Shown in pieces: positions 1 to 7,224 of a stretch of DNA of 10,360 bases; the stretch's first letter is position 1, and each line of letters begins with the position of its first letter. The notes below the pieces were generated by a model. That model saw only the letters and a list, made by a program, of their open reading frames with translations. It was not told where the DNA came from and searched no databases. Position numbers and translations under genes: made by a program. This DNA is from Bacteroidales bacterium (lineage in GTDB: Bacteria > Bacteroidota > Bacteroidia > Bacteroidales > VadinHA17), in assembly GCA_025455505.1 (NCBI GenBank), contig JALOMK010000039.1, positions 1 to 10,360 on the forward strand. The letters are read 5' to 3'.

Positions 1-120
1 GGCGTCACCTTCATCTACATCACCCACGACCAGGGCGAGGCGCTCGCCATGTCGGACCGCGTCGCGGTGATGAGCGCCGGGCGCATGGAGCAGTGCGGGG
101 CCTCTGCCGACATCTACGGC
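1..120 (+). CDS. Fragment of a high-GC importer ABC-ATPase (C-terminal part of the nucleotide-binding domain), probably foreign to this contig
   Basis: Frame 1 is open from the first base and reads through the H-loop region of an ABC ATPase: an [18 protein letters not shown] segment followed by GRMEQ and ADIYG. This is the pattern of PotA/CUT-type importer ATPases (polyamine, sugar or iron uptake), where the His of THD senses the ATP gamma-phosphate and the segment after it leads to the dimer contact. It is not the MlaF type that would partner an MCE protein. The stretch is about 69% G+C (83 of 120 bases by hand count) with GCC/CGC/CTC-rich codons, whereas the next 60 bases are 45% G+C. Identity as an ABC-ATPase fragment is clear. 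That it is an assembly or library chimera is inference. The exact joint lies near base 120, give or take several bases. Confidence 0.8.
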
Positions 121-321
121 ACTGTAAGCGGACTTAAGGCCAGTCTCGAACAGACAGCAAAAATGCTTGGCAATATGAACAACGGAAAAGGAAGTGCCGG
201 GCAACTGCTCACAAATGACAGCTTGTATACTAACCTTTCGAACAGTCTCGAAAGCCTTAACCTGCTGCTTCAGGATATGAAGGAGAATCCAAAGAAGTAC
301 GTACACTTTTCACTTTTCTGA
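121..321 (+). CDS. C-terminal tail of an MCE/MlaD-family protein (5' part missing)
   Basis: About 66 residues ending at a TGA at 319-321. The tail begins with a heptad-like helix ([17 protein letters not shown]), passes through a [14 protein letters not shown] segment, then another helix ([16 protein letters not shown]), and ends in [11 protein letters not shown]. The G-S-x-G-x-LL-x-N-D-x-LY phrase and the closing YVHFS peptide are typical, from memory, of Bacteroidota MCE/MlaD-like proteins. These are anchored in the inner membrane and take part in lipid transport between membranes. The MCE domain itself and the N-terminal membrane helix are absent because the gene is cut at the foreign joint near base 120. 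No start codon of its own is visible; the apparent ATG at 49 belongs to the foreign segment. Base composition matches the rest of the window. Confidence 0.75.
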   Translation, partial: TVSGLKASLEQTAKMLGNMNNGKGSAGQLLTNDSLYTNLSNSLESLNLLLQDMKENPKKYVHFSLF

Positions 322-677
322 AGAAGCAATCCTTAGAGGCCTCGAAATAATTACAGATAGTACTGACATTTAAAAAGATATCCGAATCACTGACAAAATA
401 ATCACATTAATATAGTGGCAATGTTTAATTTTGAGCATAAAGCCATAAGAATCTGAACTCCATTACCAAACCCCTTGCAATAACTTCAAGATACTTAAGA
501 TCAGCACATTACAGATAATATATTTTTTTGTTCAGATAAGTTACTGATCGTTAAAAACATATAATTATTTTGAAAAAGTCAAGTGAAAAAAATTTTTTTT
601 ATTAGTTTTTTTTTTACAAATATTGCTACCTGAATCACCGTTGATTCCAAGCTTTGATTTTATAAACAATACCCTAA
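322..677. other. AT-rich intergenic region upstream of dnaA
   Basis: This 356-base gap holds no convincing open reading frame or RNA gene. It is strongly AT-rich and carries an A7T8 tract at 586-600 and a T10 run at 606-615, a composition expected to bend or unwind easily. I see no exact DnaA box (TTATNCACA). The nearest is TTATAAACA at 660-668, one mismatch to that degenerate form, ten bases before the dnaA start codon. A GAGGCCTC palindrome lies at 336-343, just after the MCE stop codon, but has no following T-run. The dnaA promoter must lie here but could not be placed with confidence. Confidence 0.6.
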
Positions 678-2108
678 ATGAATAAGTCGCATAATGACGT
701 TTGGAATAACTGTCTTCAGATAATAAAGGATATTATTCCATCCATCAGTTACAAGACATGGTTTGAACCTATAATTCCCCTGCGCCTTGAGAACAACGTT
801 TTAACTATCCAGGTGCCCAGCCCGTTTTTTTACGAATACCTCGAAGAGCAATATATTGACATCCTGAGGAAAACCCTTAGACGGGAACTTGGCAATGATG
901 CCAAGCTCGAGTACAATGTGGTGATGGAGAATTCAGGATACTCTGAAGGAAAACCTTACACTGTCAGGTATCCCTCACGCAACAAAACAGACCTTAATAA
1001 CAGGCCCGTACAGGTTCCTTTCGAGGTAACCCAGCCATCTATTAAAAATCCGTTCGTAATCCCCGGGATAAAGAAAGTACATTTCGATCCCAAGCTAAAT
1101 CCCGATTATAACTTCTCCAATTACGTTGAGGGTGAATGCAACAGGCTTGCCCGTTCTGCCGGCATTGCTGTTGGGAACAACCCCGGGGGAACAGCTTTCA
1201 ATCCCCTGATGATCTACGGCGATTCAGGTCTTGGCAAGACTCACCTGGCCCAGGCTATCGGCATACTTGTCAAGGAAAAGCACCCCGACAAGACGGTGCT
1301 TTATGTGAACGCGAATAAGTTCCAGACCCAGTTCGTTGAATCGGTAAGGAACAATAACAAGAACGATTTCCTGCACTTCTACCAGATGATTGATGTGCTC
1401 ATCCTCGATGATGTCCATGAATTTGCCGGCAAGGAAAAGACCCAGGATACTTTCTTCCATATTTTCAATCACCTTCATCAGGCCGGAAAGCAGCTGATAC
1501 TCACATGCGACAGGCCACCCGTTGAGCTGCAGGGCATGGAGCAGAGGCTCCTTTCAAGGTTCAAGTGGGGACTGCAGGCTGACCTTCAGAGACCCGATTA
1601 TGAAACCAGGCTTACGATCCTCAGGAAAAAAGCATATAATGACGGAATTGAACTCCAGGATGAAATTTTCGAATTCCTGGCCGCGAATATCACAAACAAC
1701 ATAAGGGAGCTTGAGGCAGTACTTATATCATTGTACGCACAATCCACACTCAACAGGAAGGAAATAACCCTCGACCTTGCAAGGCTGATGGTTGAAAAAC
1801 TAGTCAGTACTTCAAGGAGGGAGATCACAATTGAATATATCCAGAAAATTGTCTGCGATTACTACAAGATACCTATCGAACAGATACAGGGAAAAACAAG
1901 GAAGAGGGAAATAGTACAGGCAAGGCAGGTATCAATGTATTTTTCAAAGAGCCTCACTAAAGCCTCTCTCGCAAGCATCGGATCGCACATAGGGGGCAAG
2001 GATCATGCAACTGTCCTTCATGCCTGCAAAACAGTCAATAACCTGATCGATACCGACAAGCATTTCAGGAACCAGATCAACGAGATTGAAAAGAAACTCA
2101 AAGTCTGA
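678..2108 (+). CDS. dnaA: Chromosomal replication initiator protein DnaA
   Basis: DnaA is the AAA+ ATPase that binds DnaA boxes, melts the origin and loads the replicative helicase; it also acts as a transcription regulator. All four domains are visible in 476 residues, a usual length. Domain I covers about residues 5-75 (VWNNCLQII, then SYKTWFEPI), followed by a short linker. The AAA+ core starts near residue 130 with Walker A GDSGLGKT at 181-188, Walker B LILDD at 241-245, the LLSRFKWGL arginine-finger segment (Arg294) and sensor II NNIREL (Arg343). The C-terminal DNA-binding domain has the DnaA signature at about 435-453 (GGKDHATVLHACKTV). The ATG at 678 matches the usual DnaA N-terminus and no Shine-Dalgarno is evident. 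The upstream neighbour is an MCE-family gene end, and galK follows one base after the stop codon, so the two are probably co-transcribed. Nothing appears broken or missing. Confidence 0.97.
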   Translation: MNKSHNDVWNNCLQIIKDIIPSISYKTWFEPIIPLRLENNVLTIQVPSPFFYEYLEEQYIDILRKTLRRELGNDAKLEYNVVMENSGYSEGKPYTVRYPSRNKTDLNNRPVQVPFEVTQPSIKNPFVIPGIKKVHFDPKLNPDYNFSNYVEGECNRLARSAGIAVGNNPGGTAFNPLMIYGDSGLGKTHLAQAIGILVKEKHPDKTVLYVNANKFQTQFVESVRNNNKNDFLHFYQMIDVLILDDVHEFAGKEKTQDTFFHIFNHLHQAGKQLILTCDRPPVELQGMEQRLLSRFKWGLQADLQRPDYETRLTILRKKAYNDGIELQDEIFEFLAANITNNIRELEAVLISLYAQSTLNRKEITLDLARLMVEKLVSTSRREITIEYIQKIVCDYYKIPIEQIQGKTRKREIVQARQVSMYFSKSLTKASLASIGSHIGGKDHATVLHACKTVNNLIDTDKHFRNQINEIEKKLKV

Positions 2109-2109
2109 C

Positions 2110-3270
2110 ATGGAAAAGAAAATACTCATTGAAAAATTTTTTGAGAAATACGGGAACAGGTCTTTGGAACCTGTTCTTTTTTTCTCACCCGGCAGGGTGA
2201 ATCTCATTGGAGAACATACCGATTACAACGGGGGATTCGTGTTCCCCTGCGCCCTCGATTACGGCACATACCTTGCAGTAAGGAAAACAACATCCGGCAT
2301 GCTCAGGTTCAGCACTCTTAATTTCAGCGACGATTTCAGTACAGCTGTCGCTGACTCATATTCAAAATCGGGAAACAAGTGGACAAACTACCCCCTGGGT
2401 GTAATAAATGAATTTGCAGGCAGGGGCATTCGTGTCAGCGGTCTCGAACTGCTTTTCTTCGGGGATGTTCCGAATGGAGCCGGCTTGTCATCGTCGGCTT
2501 CAATTGAGATTGTAACTGCAGTTGCAGTAAATGAGCTCTTCAATGCCGGACTCAGCATGCTTGAACTTGTTAAACTCGGACAAAGGGCTGAAAATGTGTT
2601 CGTCGGCATGAATTGCGGCATAATGGATCAGTTCGCCGTTGGTTTCGGCCTGGATGATCATGCAATATTCCTGAACTGCGATACTCTCAAATACGAAAAT
2701 GTCCCGGTGAAACTCGGCAACTGCGAGCTTATAATAACAAATACAAATAAAAGAAGGGGCCTCACCGATTCGAAATACAATGAAAGAAGGGGTGAGTGCG
2801 AAAAGGCAGTTGAACTGCTTCAGGCATACAAACCAATCAGGAACCTGAGTGAACTGGGACCCGGGGAAATAAGTGCTCTTGACACTTATATTACTGATCC
2901 TGTAATACGGAAGAGGGCAAAGCATGTTGTCAGTGAGAACGGAAGGGTGCTTGAAGCCGTCAAAGTACTTTCAGAGAATAATCTGAAGCGCTTCGGCGAA
3001 CTCATGAACCAGTCTCATGACTCGCTCATGGAAGACTACGAAGTAACCGGAATGGAGCTTGACACTCTTGTCTACGAGGGACGCAAACTGCCGGGAGTCA
3101 TTGGTACAAGGATGACTGGTGCAGGATTCGGCGGCTGCACTGTAAGCATTGTTGAAAAGGAACATGCCGCTGCTTTCATCGAAACCCTGGGCACAACATA
3201 TACAGAGAAGACCGGACTTAAACCCGATTTTTACAGGCCACGCATAGGGAACGGGGCAGGAAGACTCTGA
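2110..3270 (+). CDS. galK: Galactokinase (GHMP kinase family)
   Basis: Galactokinase phosphorylates alpha-D-galactose with ATP to galactose 1-phosphate, the first committed step of the Leloir pathway in the cytoplasm. From the ATG at 2110 the protein is 386 residues, the normal family length (about 380-390). Visible signatures are the galactokinase motif SPGRVNLIGEHTDYN at 26-40, with Arg29; the GHMP ATP-binding loop PNGAGLSSSAS at 121-131; NCGIMDQF at 168-175, with Asp173 as the catalytic base; TNTNKRRGLTDSKYN at 210-224; and the C-terminal GTRMTGAGFGGC at 332-343. A longer frame is open from a TTG at 2086, inside dnaA, but the ATG one base after the dnaA stop gives a better N-terminus. The spacing suggests co-transcription or translational coupling with dnaA. 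No galT, galE or transporter lies in the window, so the pathway context is not visible. Its stop codon abuts that of the convergent gene downstream. Confidence 0.95.
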   Translation: MEKKILIEKFFEKYGNRSLEPVLFFSPGRVNLIGEHTDYNGGFVFPCALDYGTYLAVRKTTSGMLRFSTLNFSDDFSTAVADSYSKSGNKWTNYPLGVINEFAGRGIRVSGLELLFFGDVPNGAGLSSSASIEIVTAVAVNELFNAGLSMLELVKLGQRAENVFVGMNCGIMDQFAVGFGLDDHAIFLNCDTLKYENVPVKLGNCELIITNTNKRRGLTDSKYNERRGECEKAVELLQAYKPIRNLSELGPGEISALDTYITDPVIRKRAKHVVSENGRVLEAVKVLSENNLKRFGELMNQSHDSLMEDYEVTGMELDTLVYEGRKLPGVIGTRMTGAGFGGCTVSIVEKEHAAAFIETLGTTYTEKTGLKPDFYRPRIGNGAGRL

Positions 3271-3280
3271 TCAGTCTTTT
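3261..3280. terminator. Possible bidirectional hairpin spanning both convergent stop codons
   Basis: AAGACT at 3261-3266 is the exact reverse complement of AGTCTT at 3273-3278, with a 6-base loop CTGATC. On the plus strand the stem ends in TCTTTT. The galK stop (3268-3270) and the stop of the minus-strand gene (3271-3273) lie in or next to the loop. A 6-bp, AT-leaning stem with a short T-run is weak for an intrinsic terminator, so this is a candidate only. Confidence 0.3.
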
Positions 3281-6036
3281 ACACACCTGAAACCCACCGT
3301 GGAGTTCCTGTCGAGACCGGGTGCCGTAAACAGCAGCATCTGTGTCCGGTTCAGTGGCTGCGGTCCGCCCTGAATATACCACCAGCTCGAAGCCGGCTTA
3401 TAATAACTGCCTCCTTTAATAATCCCGAAATAATTTGTGCCATTGAAGTATAAGTCGGATGTCATCTGCCATACATTACCCACAAGATCTTCAACCCCAT
3501 ACGGACTTCTGCCAGCCGGATGTTTATCAACCTTGCACAAAGAGCCGGAAGAGTTACAGAGCCGCTCTGATGGCTCCGACCCGCCCCAGGGCCACAGGCG
3601 ATCTCCGGGCCCTCTCGCTGCAAGCTGCCATTCTGCCTCCGTGGGAAGTCTTTTATCCGCCCATGCTGCGTAGGCCTCCATATCGCTGAGACTCAGATAA
3701 ACAACAGGGTACTTCTCCTCTCCCCTCCGATATTTCCCTGATATCCAATGCCTCAGATACATGGATGTATCATCCGGCAGGTAAGAGCTCTCAGAAATAA
3801 ACCTGTAATACATCTCGTTTGTAACAGGGAACCTGTCAATATAGAAACTGTCAACTTCAACAGAATCTACATCAGGCCGCGGGTGGGGAATGAAGTCATC
3901 GTTCGATGACAGGTCAGCAATAACCCTGCCACCCGGAACAAGGACCATTCCCGGAGGGCTTGTCAACGCGGGAGAAGTTTCTTTACGGGTGCTTATGAGC
4001 CATGGTCTTCCACCCTTAAGCTCAAGTACGTTTTCGTCACGAAGCAGTTCACCGTCAAGCAATTGCACGACAACTTTTCCCTCGAAAACGCCAAAATACC
4101 CCGTAAGATCAACAGTTGTGTCTGCTGTGGCAGCCATTTCAGTATACTGAGTATTGTACGAGGGATTGCCTTTCCAGATCAGCACCCTGCCCCTCCCCGG
4201 CGCCCTCACTTTAAGCCGCGTTCCTGACAGGGAAGTCCCGAGAAGCTTTGGCAGGCCGGCAATACAGTCAACAGAGCCTTCACTCCTTGTCCCATTCAGT
4301 TCCGGATCCCAGCCTCCTGCACTTGCATTCAGCAGCATTTTCCCTTTGTAAGCCCTGGCTTCGATGGTCTCATGCCTTGTTAGTGAAACCCAATGTGTAT
4401 TTTCACTTTCCGGCACAGCGAACAGCCCGCCATAGGACCCGGCAGGATCCATATTCAACACTGTATAAAGAGTCTTTTCGCCTGAGCTCCATTTGTTGAC
4501 AAATACATTATCATGTTCTGTATCAATCAGTGGTGTCCAGTCTTTATCATTGAAGGCATCGCTGTTCTGGCGCAGGATGAAAGTTGTCCTGCCAAGGAAC
4601 TCAAGATCCTTATCATAATTTTCGTTCCGGCCGCCAGGGCGGAACATGTTGAGCTCCGAACCGTATCCGTTGAAGAAGGCGATTGCCACTTCCCTGTGAA
4701 TGATTTCTTCACCCACGTCGCAAACCCTGAAGATTGCGAATTCAGGCTTGATGAGCTTATTAAGGTTTAGCTCGGGACTAAGGAAAATTGCGTTGTGGAC
4801 CCTGCCTGAGATAATTCCCGGCATGTCACGTGTAATTGCCATTCCTTCGGAGAACATTACAACTCCTTTCCTTACACTGTCGGCAGCTCTCTGCAATTCA
4901 ATGCTGGAACTGCCCTTTGTATCGAGAACAACCCCGTCGGCATCTGTTTCGGCAATGAGCTGTGCCATTCCCCTGTAATGGTTCTCGATCCGGGTGCTGT
5001 TATCCCATGGGTTATATGCAATGAAAAACCTCGATCCCTGGCTGTGAACAAGACCGGAGAACTGTCGCAGCATGCCTGTCCCTCCGGGAAGGTCCCTGTA
5101 CATGTCCCACTGGTTTCTCTCATCGAGTCCCAGCCTGGGCCATGTAGGCCAGATACCGTAAACGTCAGCCTTTCCGTAAATGCCGGATCCTTTGCCTGTA
5201 AAGGATTCAAAATTATATCTGCCGTTCCTCCAGTCATAGAACTCCCTGTCCCACGCCATTTGGAGGATTATAAGGTAACTGCTTCTTATCCATGCAAGAT
5301 CCTGTCTTTCAAATAAGGAGTTATCGAATTTCTCAAGGTCATACAGGTACCTGTCCCTGAACACTTTTTTAAGTCCGTTCTGCCATTCACCCTTAAAGAC
5401 CTCGGTGCAGATCGAATAATCTACACTTGTTCCCGGGGGCAGCACAGTTTCATAACGCTTTCTGATTCCTCCGGCAGTGCTGATCCTTCTTGCAAGTGAG
5501 GCAACAGACAGCCCCTGACCGGTTTCAAAGGAACAATAACCCAGTTCCCATGCATTGTCAGGCAGGATAACCCTCACCGGTCTGTAACCAGGCCTGAAGA
5601 GCCATGCCCGTGCAAGGTCCCATGGACCCATTCCTGTAATGTACACTGAGGTGCTGTCAGGGCAGTAAGGAACTACGTTGCTTACAGCAAGCGTATCGCC
5701 CGAAATGTTTTTCACCGATATCCTGAATGTACCCTGTGAAGCAAGATCCCTTTTGACTGTTGTAAGAAGCACATTCCCGTGCTCAATTGAACAGGTTGCA
5801 CCCGAAAGTGAAGCAGTTTGACTCCCTGTGGTAAAAGGCTTATCGTTAATATTTATACTGAAAAGGCTTCTTCCGACTCCAAATACGAGTGTATCAGTTT
5901 CAGTGAATATTGTATCGACACTGATTCCGGTTGACACATTCAATGTTACCCTCTGCACCTCCTGCCCGCTCAGGCACACCAGGGGAGAATGCAGAAGCAA
6001 GGTGAAGAAAGAAAGATATGCCAGGGAGGTTTTCAT
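3271..6036 (-). CDS. Secreted two-part protein: TIM-barrel glycosidase-like core fused to an FGE/SUMF1-fold domain lacking the catalytic cysteines
   Basis: 921 residues with an N-terminal Sec signal (about residues 1-24: a hydrophobic run after MKTS; the PLVC around Cys21 is not a lipobox), so it is periplasmic, surface or exported. Residues about 25-235 look beta-rich. Residues about 245-465 resemble a TIM barrel of glycoside-hydrolase type, with GIWPTWPRLG (294-303), FIAYNPWDN (338-346), ADGVVLDTKG (366-375) and VVMFSEGMA (392-400). Asp372 and Glu397 end successive predicted strands and are candidate catalytic acids. Residues about 500-685 look like a beta-sandwich. Residues 694-920 are an FGE/SUMF1-type domain (MVLVPGG, FPVTNEMY, RLPTEAEWQLAARG, YGVEDLVGNVWQM, KGGSYY, GFRCVKD). 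The two active-site cysteines that follow GGS in true FGEs are absent here (GGSYYKPASSWWYIQ), so formylglycine synthesis is unlikely and a binding role is more plausible. The substrate is unknown. No partner sulfatase or transporter is nearby. Confidence 0.75.
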   Translation of the reverse strand: MKTSLAYLSFFTLLLHSPLVCLSGQEVQRVTLNVSTGISVDTIFTETDTLVFGVGRSLFSININDKPFTTGSQTASLSGATCSIEHGNVLLTTVKRDLASQGTFRISVKNISGDTLAVSNVVPYCPDSTSVYITGMGPWDLARAWLFRPGYRPVRVILPDNAWELGYCSFETGQGLSVASLARRISTAGGIRKRYETVLPPGTSVDYSICTEVFKGEWQNGLKKVFRDRYLYDLEKFDNSLFERQDLAWIRSSYLIILQMAWDREFYDWRNGRYNFESFTGKGSGIYGKADVYGIWPTWPRLGLDERNQWDMYRDLPGGTGMLRQFSGLVHSQGSRFFIAYNPWDNSTRIENHYRGMAQLIAETDADGVVLDTKGSSSIELQRAADSVRKGVVMFSEGMAITRDMPGIISGRVHNAIFLSPELNLNKLIKPEFAIFRVCDVGEEIIHREVAIAFFNGYGSELNMFRPGGRNENYDKDLEFLGRTTFILRQNSDAFNDKDWTPLIDTEHDNVFVNKWSSGEKTLYTVLNMDPAGSYGGLFAVPESENTHWVSLTRHETIEARAYKGKMLLNASAGGWDPELNGTRSEGSVDCIAGLPKLLGTSLSGTRLKVRAPGRGRVLIWKGNPSYNTQYTEMAATADTTVDLTGYFGVFEGKVVVQLLDGELLRDENVLELKGGRPWLISTRKETSPALTSPPGMVLVPGGRVIADLSSNDDFIPHPRPDVDSVEVDSFYIDRFPVTNEMYYRFISESSYLPDDTSMYLRHWISGKYRRGEEKYPVVYLSLSDMEAYAAWADKRLPTEAEWQLAARGPGDRLWPWGGSEPSERLCNSSGSLCKVDKHPAGRSPYGVEDLVGNVWQMTSDLYFNGTNYFGIIKGGSYYKPASSWWYIQGGPQPLNRTQMLLFTAPGLDRNSTVGFRCVKD

Positions 6037-6174
6037 TGCAAATAAATTGAATCATAAGTGCAATTTAAAATATAGTTGAGAGTTTAGAAAGAGAATGTGA
6101 AACCTTTTATAAGGCATTCCGGTATAAAGGATAATATGTAGTGATTATAATATTCCTGCATGTAAAGTTGATCA

Positions 6175-6378
6175 GTGTCTGCACTTGCTAAAATATTGAA
6201 GTACCTGCTCATAGCCCTTATGATTGCAACAGGTGTGTCATGTGCTGCCGGTAAAAAGAACCCATACATGCAGAAAAAGAAACAGAATTCAAAGGTAAGC
6301 ACGTCGCAGCTGGGAAGGAACAAGTATTATTTCTCCCCGGAATACCAGAAAAAGCTTAACAAGAACTTCAAAAAGTAG
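6175..6378 (+). CDS. Small lipoprotein of unknown function
   Basis: A 67-residue product with a short basic N-terminus, a hydrophobic helix (about residues 8-20) and a lipobox GVSC with the lipidated cysteine at residue 23. The mature peptide is only about 45 residues, very rich in Lys, Asn and Tyr, and ends in a TSQLGRNKYYFSPEYQKKL stretch. The start is a GTG at 6175: an in-frame TGA lies two codons upstream, and the next ATG (6218) would destroy the signal peptide. A TTG at 6196 is an alternative. I recall similar tiny lysine-rich lipoproteins in Bacteroidota but know no assigned function. It would be anchored to the inner or outer membrane. The gene stands alone between two minus-strand genes and ends 13 bases from the convergent hydrolase gene. 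Coding status rests mainly on the clean lipoprotein signal. Confidence 0.7.
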   Translation: MSALAKILKYLLIALMIATGVSCAAGKKNPYMQKKKQNSKVSTSQLGRNKYYFSPEYQKKLNKNFKK

Positions 6379-6391
6379 GTACCCGCAACTC

Positions 6392-7159
6392 TTAATTGTC
6401 GCAGTCAAAACTGAGTCCGTCATGGGCAAGCCTGATACCAGCAGGGAGTTCACCTGAAACTTCAGAGTGAAAGCCCATCTGATGGCTTATGTGTGTGATG
6501 AATGCTTTTTTTGGTGAAATTTCCCTTATTATGTCGATTGCTTCCCGGAGACTGAAATGAGAGATGTGCTTTTCTTTGCGCAGTGCATTAATTACAAAAT
6601 ACTTAACCCCAAATAGTCTTTCCTTGCTTTCCTCTGGGATATAATTTGCATCGGTGATGTATGCAAAATCACCTATCCTGAAACCATAAACGGGCAGATG
6701 GTAGTGGAACACCCTGACCGGAATTACGCTTATGCCTTTGACTGTAAATGCATTATCGCCTATATCATTAAGGCGCATTTTGGGAATCCCCGGGTATTTG
6801 TATTCCGCGAATACATATGAATATTCTTTCTTAACAGTCTTTTGTACTCGTTCTTCAGCAAAAATATCCACGGCATCCTGGCTCTTGTAATTGAATGCCC
6901 TTACATCATCCATCCCGGCTATATGGTCTTTATGCTCATGTGTAAGAATTATTGCATCGAGTCGCGAAACACGGGCACCAAGCATCTGCTGTCGAAAGTC
7001 GGGTCCGGCATCGAATAGCAGTACCTTTCCGTCAACCTCTACTAAAAGTGAGGTTCTCAGCCGCTTATCGCGCTGATCACCTGATGAGCATACGGGACAG
7101 TCGCAGGCAATAACCGGCACACCCTGTGAAGTTCCTGTGCCGAGGAAAGTAATTTTCAA
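6392..7159 (-). CDS. PhnP-like metallo-beta-lactamase-fold hydrolase
   Basis: A cytoplasmic 255-residue protein of the MBL fold in the PhnP/RNase Z-like branch. Members hydrolyse phosphodiesters; PhnP itself opens cyclic ribose phosphate in phosphonate breakdown. Visible motifs are the opening KITFLGTGTSQGVP (2-15), a cysteine pattern ACDCPVC at 18-24 like the structural zinc site of PhnP, the metal-binding motif THEHKDH at 73-79 (His74, His76, Asp78, His79), FHYH at 151-154, YITD with Asp170, and THISH at 222-226. The full metal-binding set is therefore present. No phosphonate (phn) genes are nearby, so the physiological substrate is open and I give no symbol. The start is a TTG at 7157-7159: an in-frame stop lies five codons upstream, no ATG or GTG intervenes, and the family normally begins at this point with M-K-I/L-T-FLGTG. 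A good promoter lies at 7177-7207, giving a very short leader. Confidence 0.88.
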   Translation of the reverse strand: MKITFLGTGTSQGVPVIACDCPVCSSGDQRDKRLRTSLLVEVDGKVLLFDAGPDFRQQMLGARVSRLDAIILTHEHKDHIAGMDDVRAFNYKSQDAVDIFAEERVQKTVKKEYSYVFAEYKYPGIPKMRLNDIGDNAFTVKGISVIPVRVFHYHLPVYGFRIGDFAYITDANYIPEESKERLFGVKYFVINALRKEKHISHFSLREAIDIIREISPKKAFITHISHQMGFHSEVSGELPAGIRLAHDGLSFDCDN

Positions 7160-7176
7160 ACTTGAATTCTTTTAAG

Positions 7177-7207
7177 CAAACCTAATTCAAAATAAAGAGA
7201 ATGGCAA
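7177..7207 (-). promoter_or_regulatory. Bacteroidota-type promoter for the MBL hydrolase
   Basis: Read on the minus strand, TTG (7207-7205) is followed by 20 bases and then TAGGTTTG (7184-7177), matching the Bacteroidota -33 TTTG/TTG and -7 TAnnTTTG form. Transcription would start near 7171, about 12 bases before the TTG start codon. Assignment is by consensus only. Confidence 0.5.
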
Positions 7208-7224
7208 CTTGCCGGTAATAATTG

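Noticed and set aside
49..321. A 90-residue open frame starting at ATG 49, apparently a small intact protein
   Set aside because: The ATG is an internal methionine of the ABC-ATPase fragment, the frame is already open from base 1, and the two halves belong to unrelated families with very different base composition.
336..343. GAGGCCTC palindrome after the MCE stop codon as a terminator
   Set aside because: An 8-base perfect palindrome with no loop and no following T-run cannot form a normal terminator hairpin.
623..656. Candidate dnaA promoter TTG (623-625) plus AAGCTTTG (649-656)
   Set aside because: The -7 element misses the required first T of TAnnTTTG and the spacer is 23 bases, so the match is no better than expected by chance in AT-rich DNA.
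322..677. Possible chromosomal origin upstream of dnaA
   Set aside because: AT-rich, but no exact DnaA box and no cluster of near matches; only one degenerate site at 660-668. Adjacency to dnaA alone is not enough.
2500..2925. A 141-codon minus-strand frame opposite galK
   Set aside because: It lies fully within galK, which has all its family signatures, and the translation shows no recognisable motif or signal.
3271..3957. Annotating the C-terminal domain as a formylglycine-generating sulfatase activator
   Set aside because: The active-site cysteines after GGS are missing and no sulfatase gene is in the window.
4872..5316. Overlapping open frames of 112-121 codons on both strands inside the 921-residue gene
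   Set aside because: They are shadows of a well-supported long reading frame with recognisable domains; their translations show no family motif.
6039..6074. Minus-strand TTTATTTG (6046-6039) and TATATTTT (6074-6067) as promoters for the 921-residue gene
   Set aside because: Each has one mismatch, neither has a -33 partner, and the first would place the transcription start inside the start codon.
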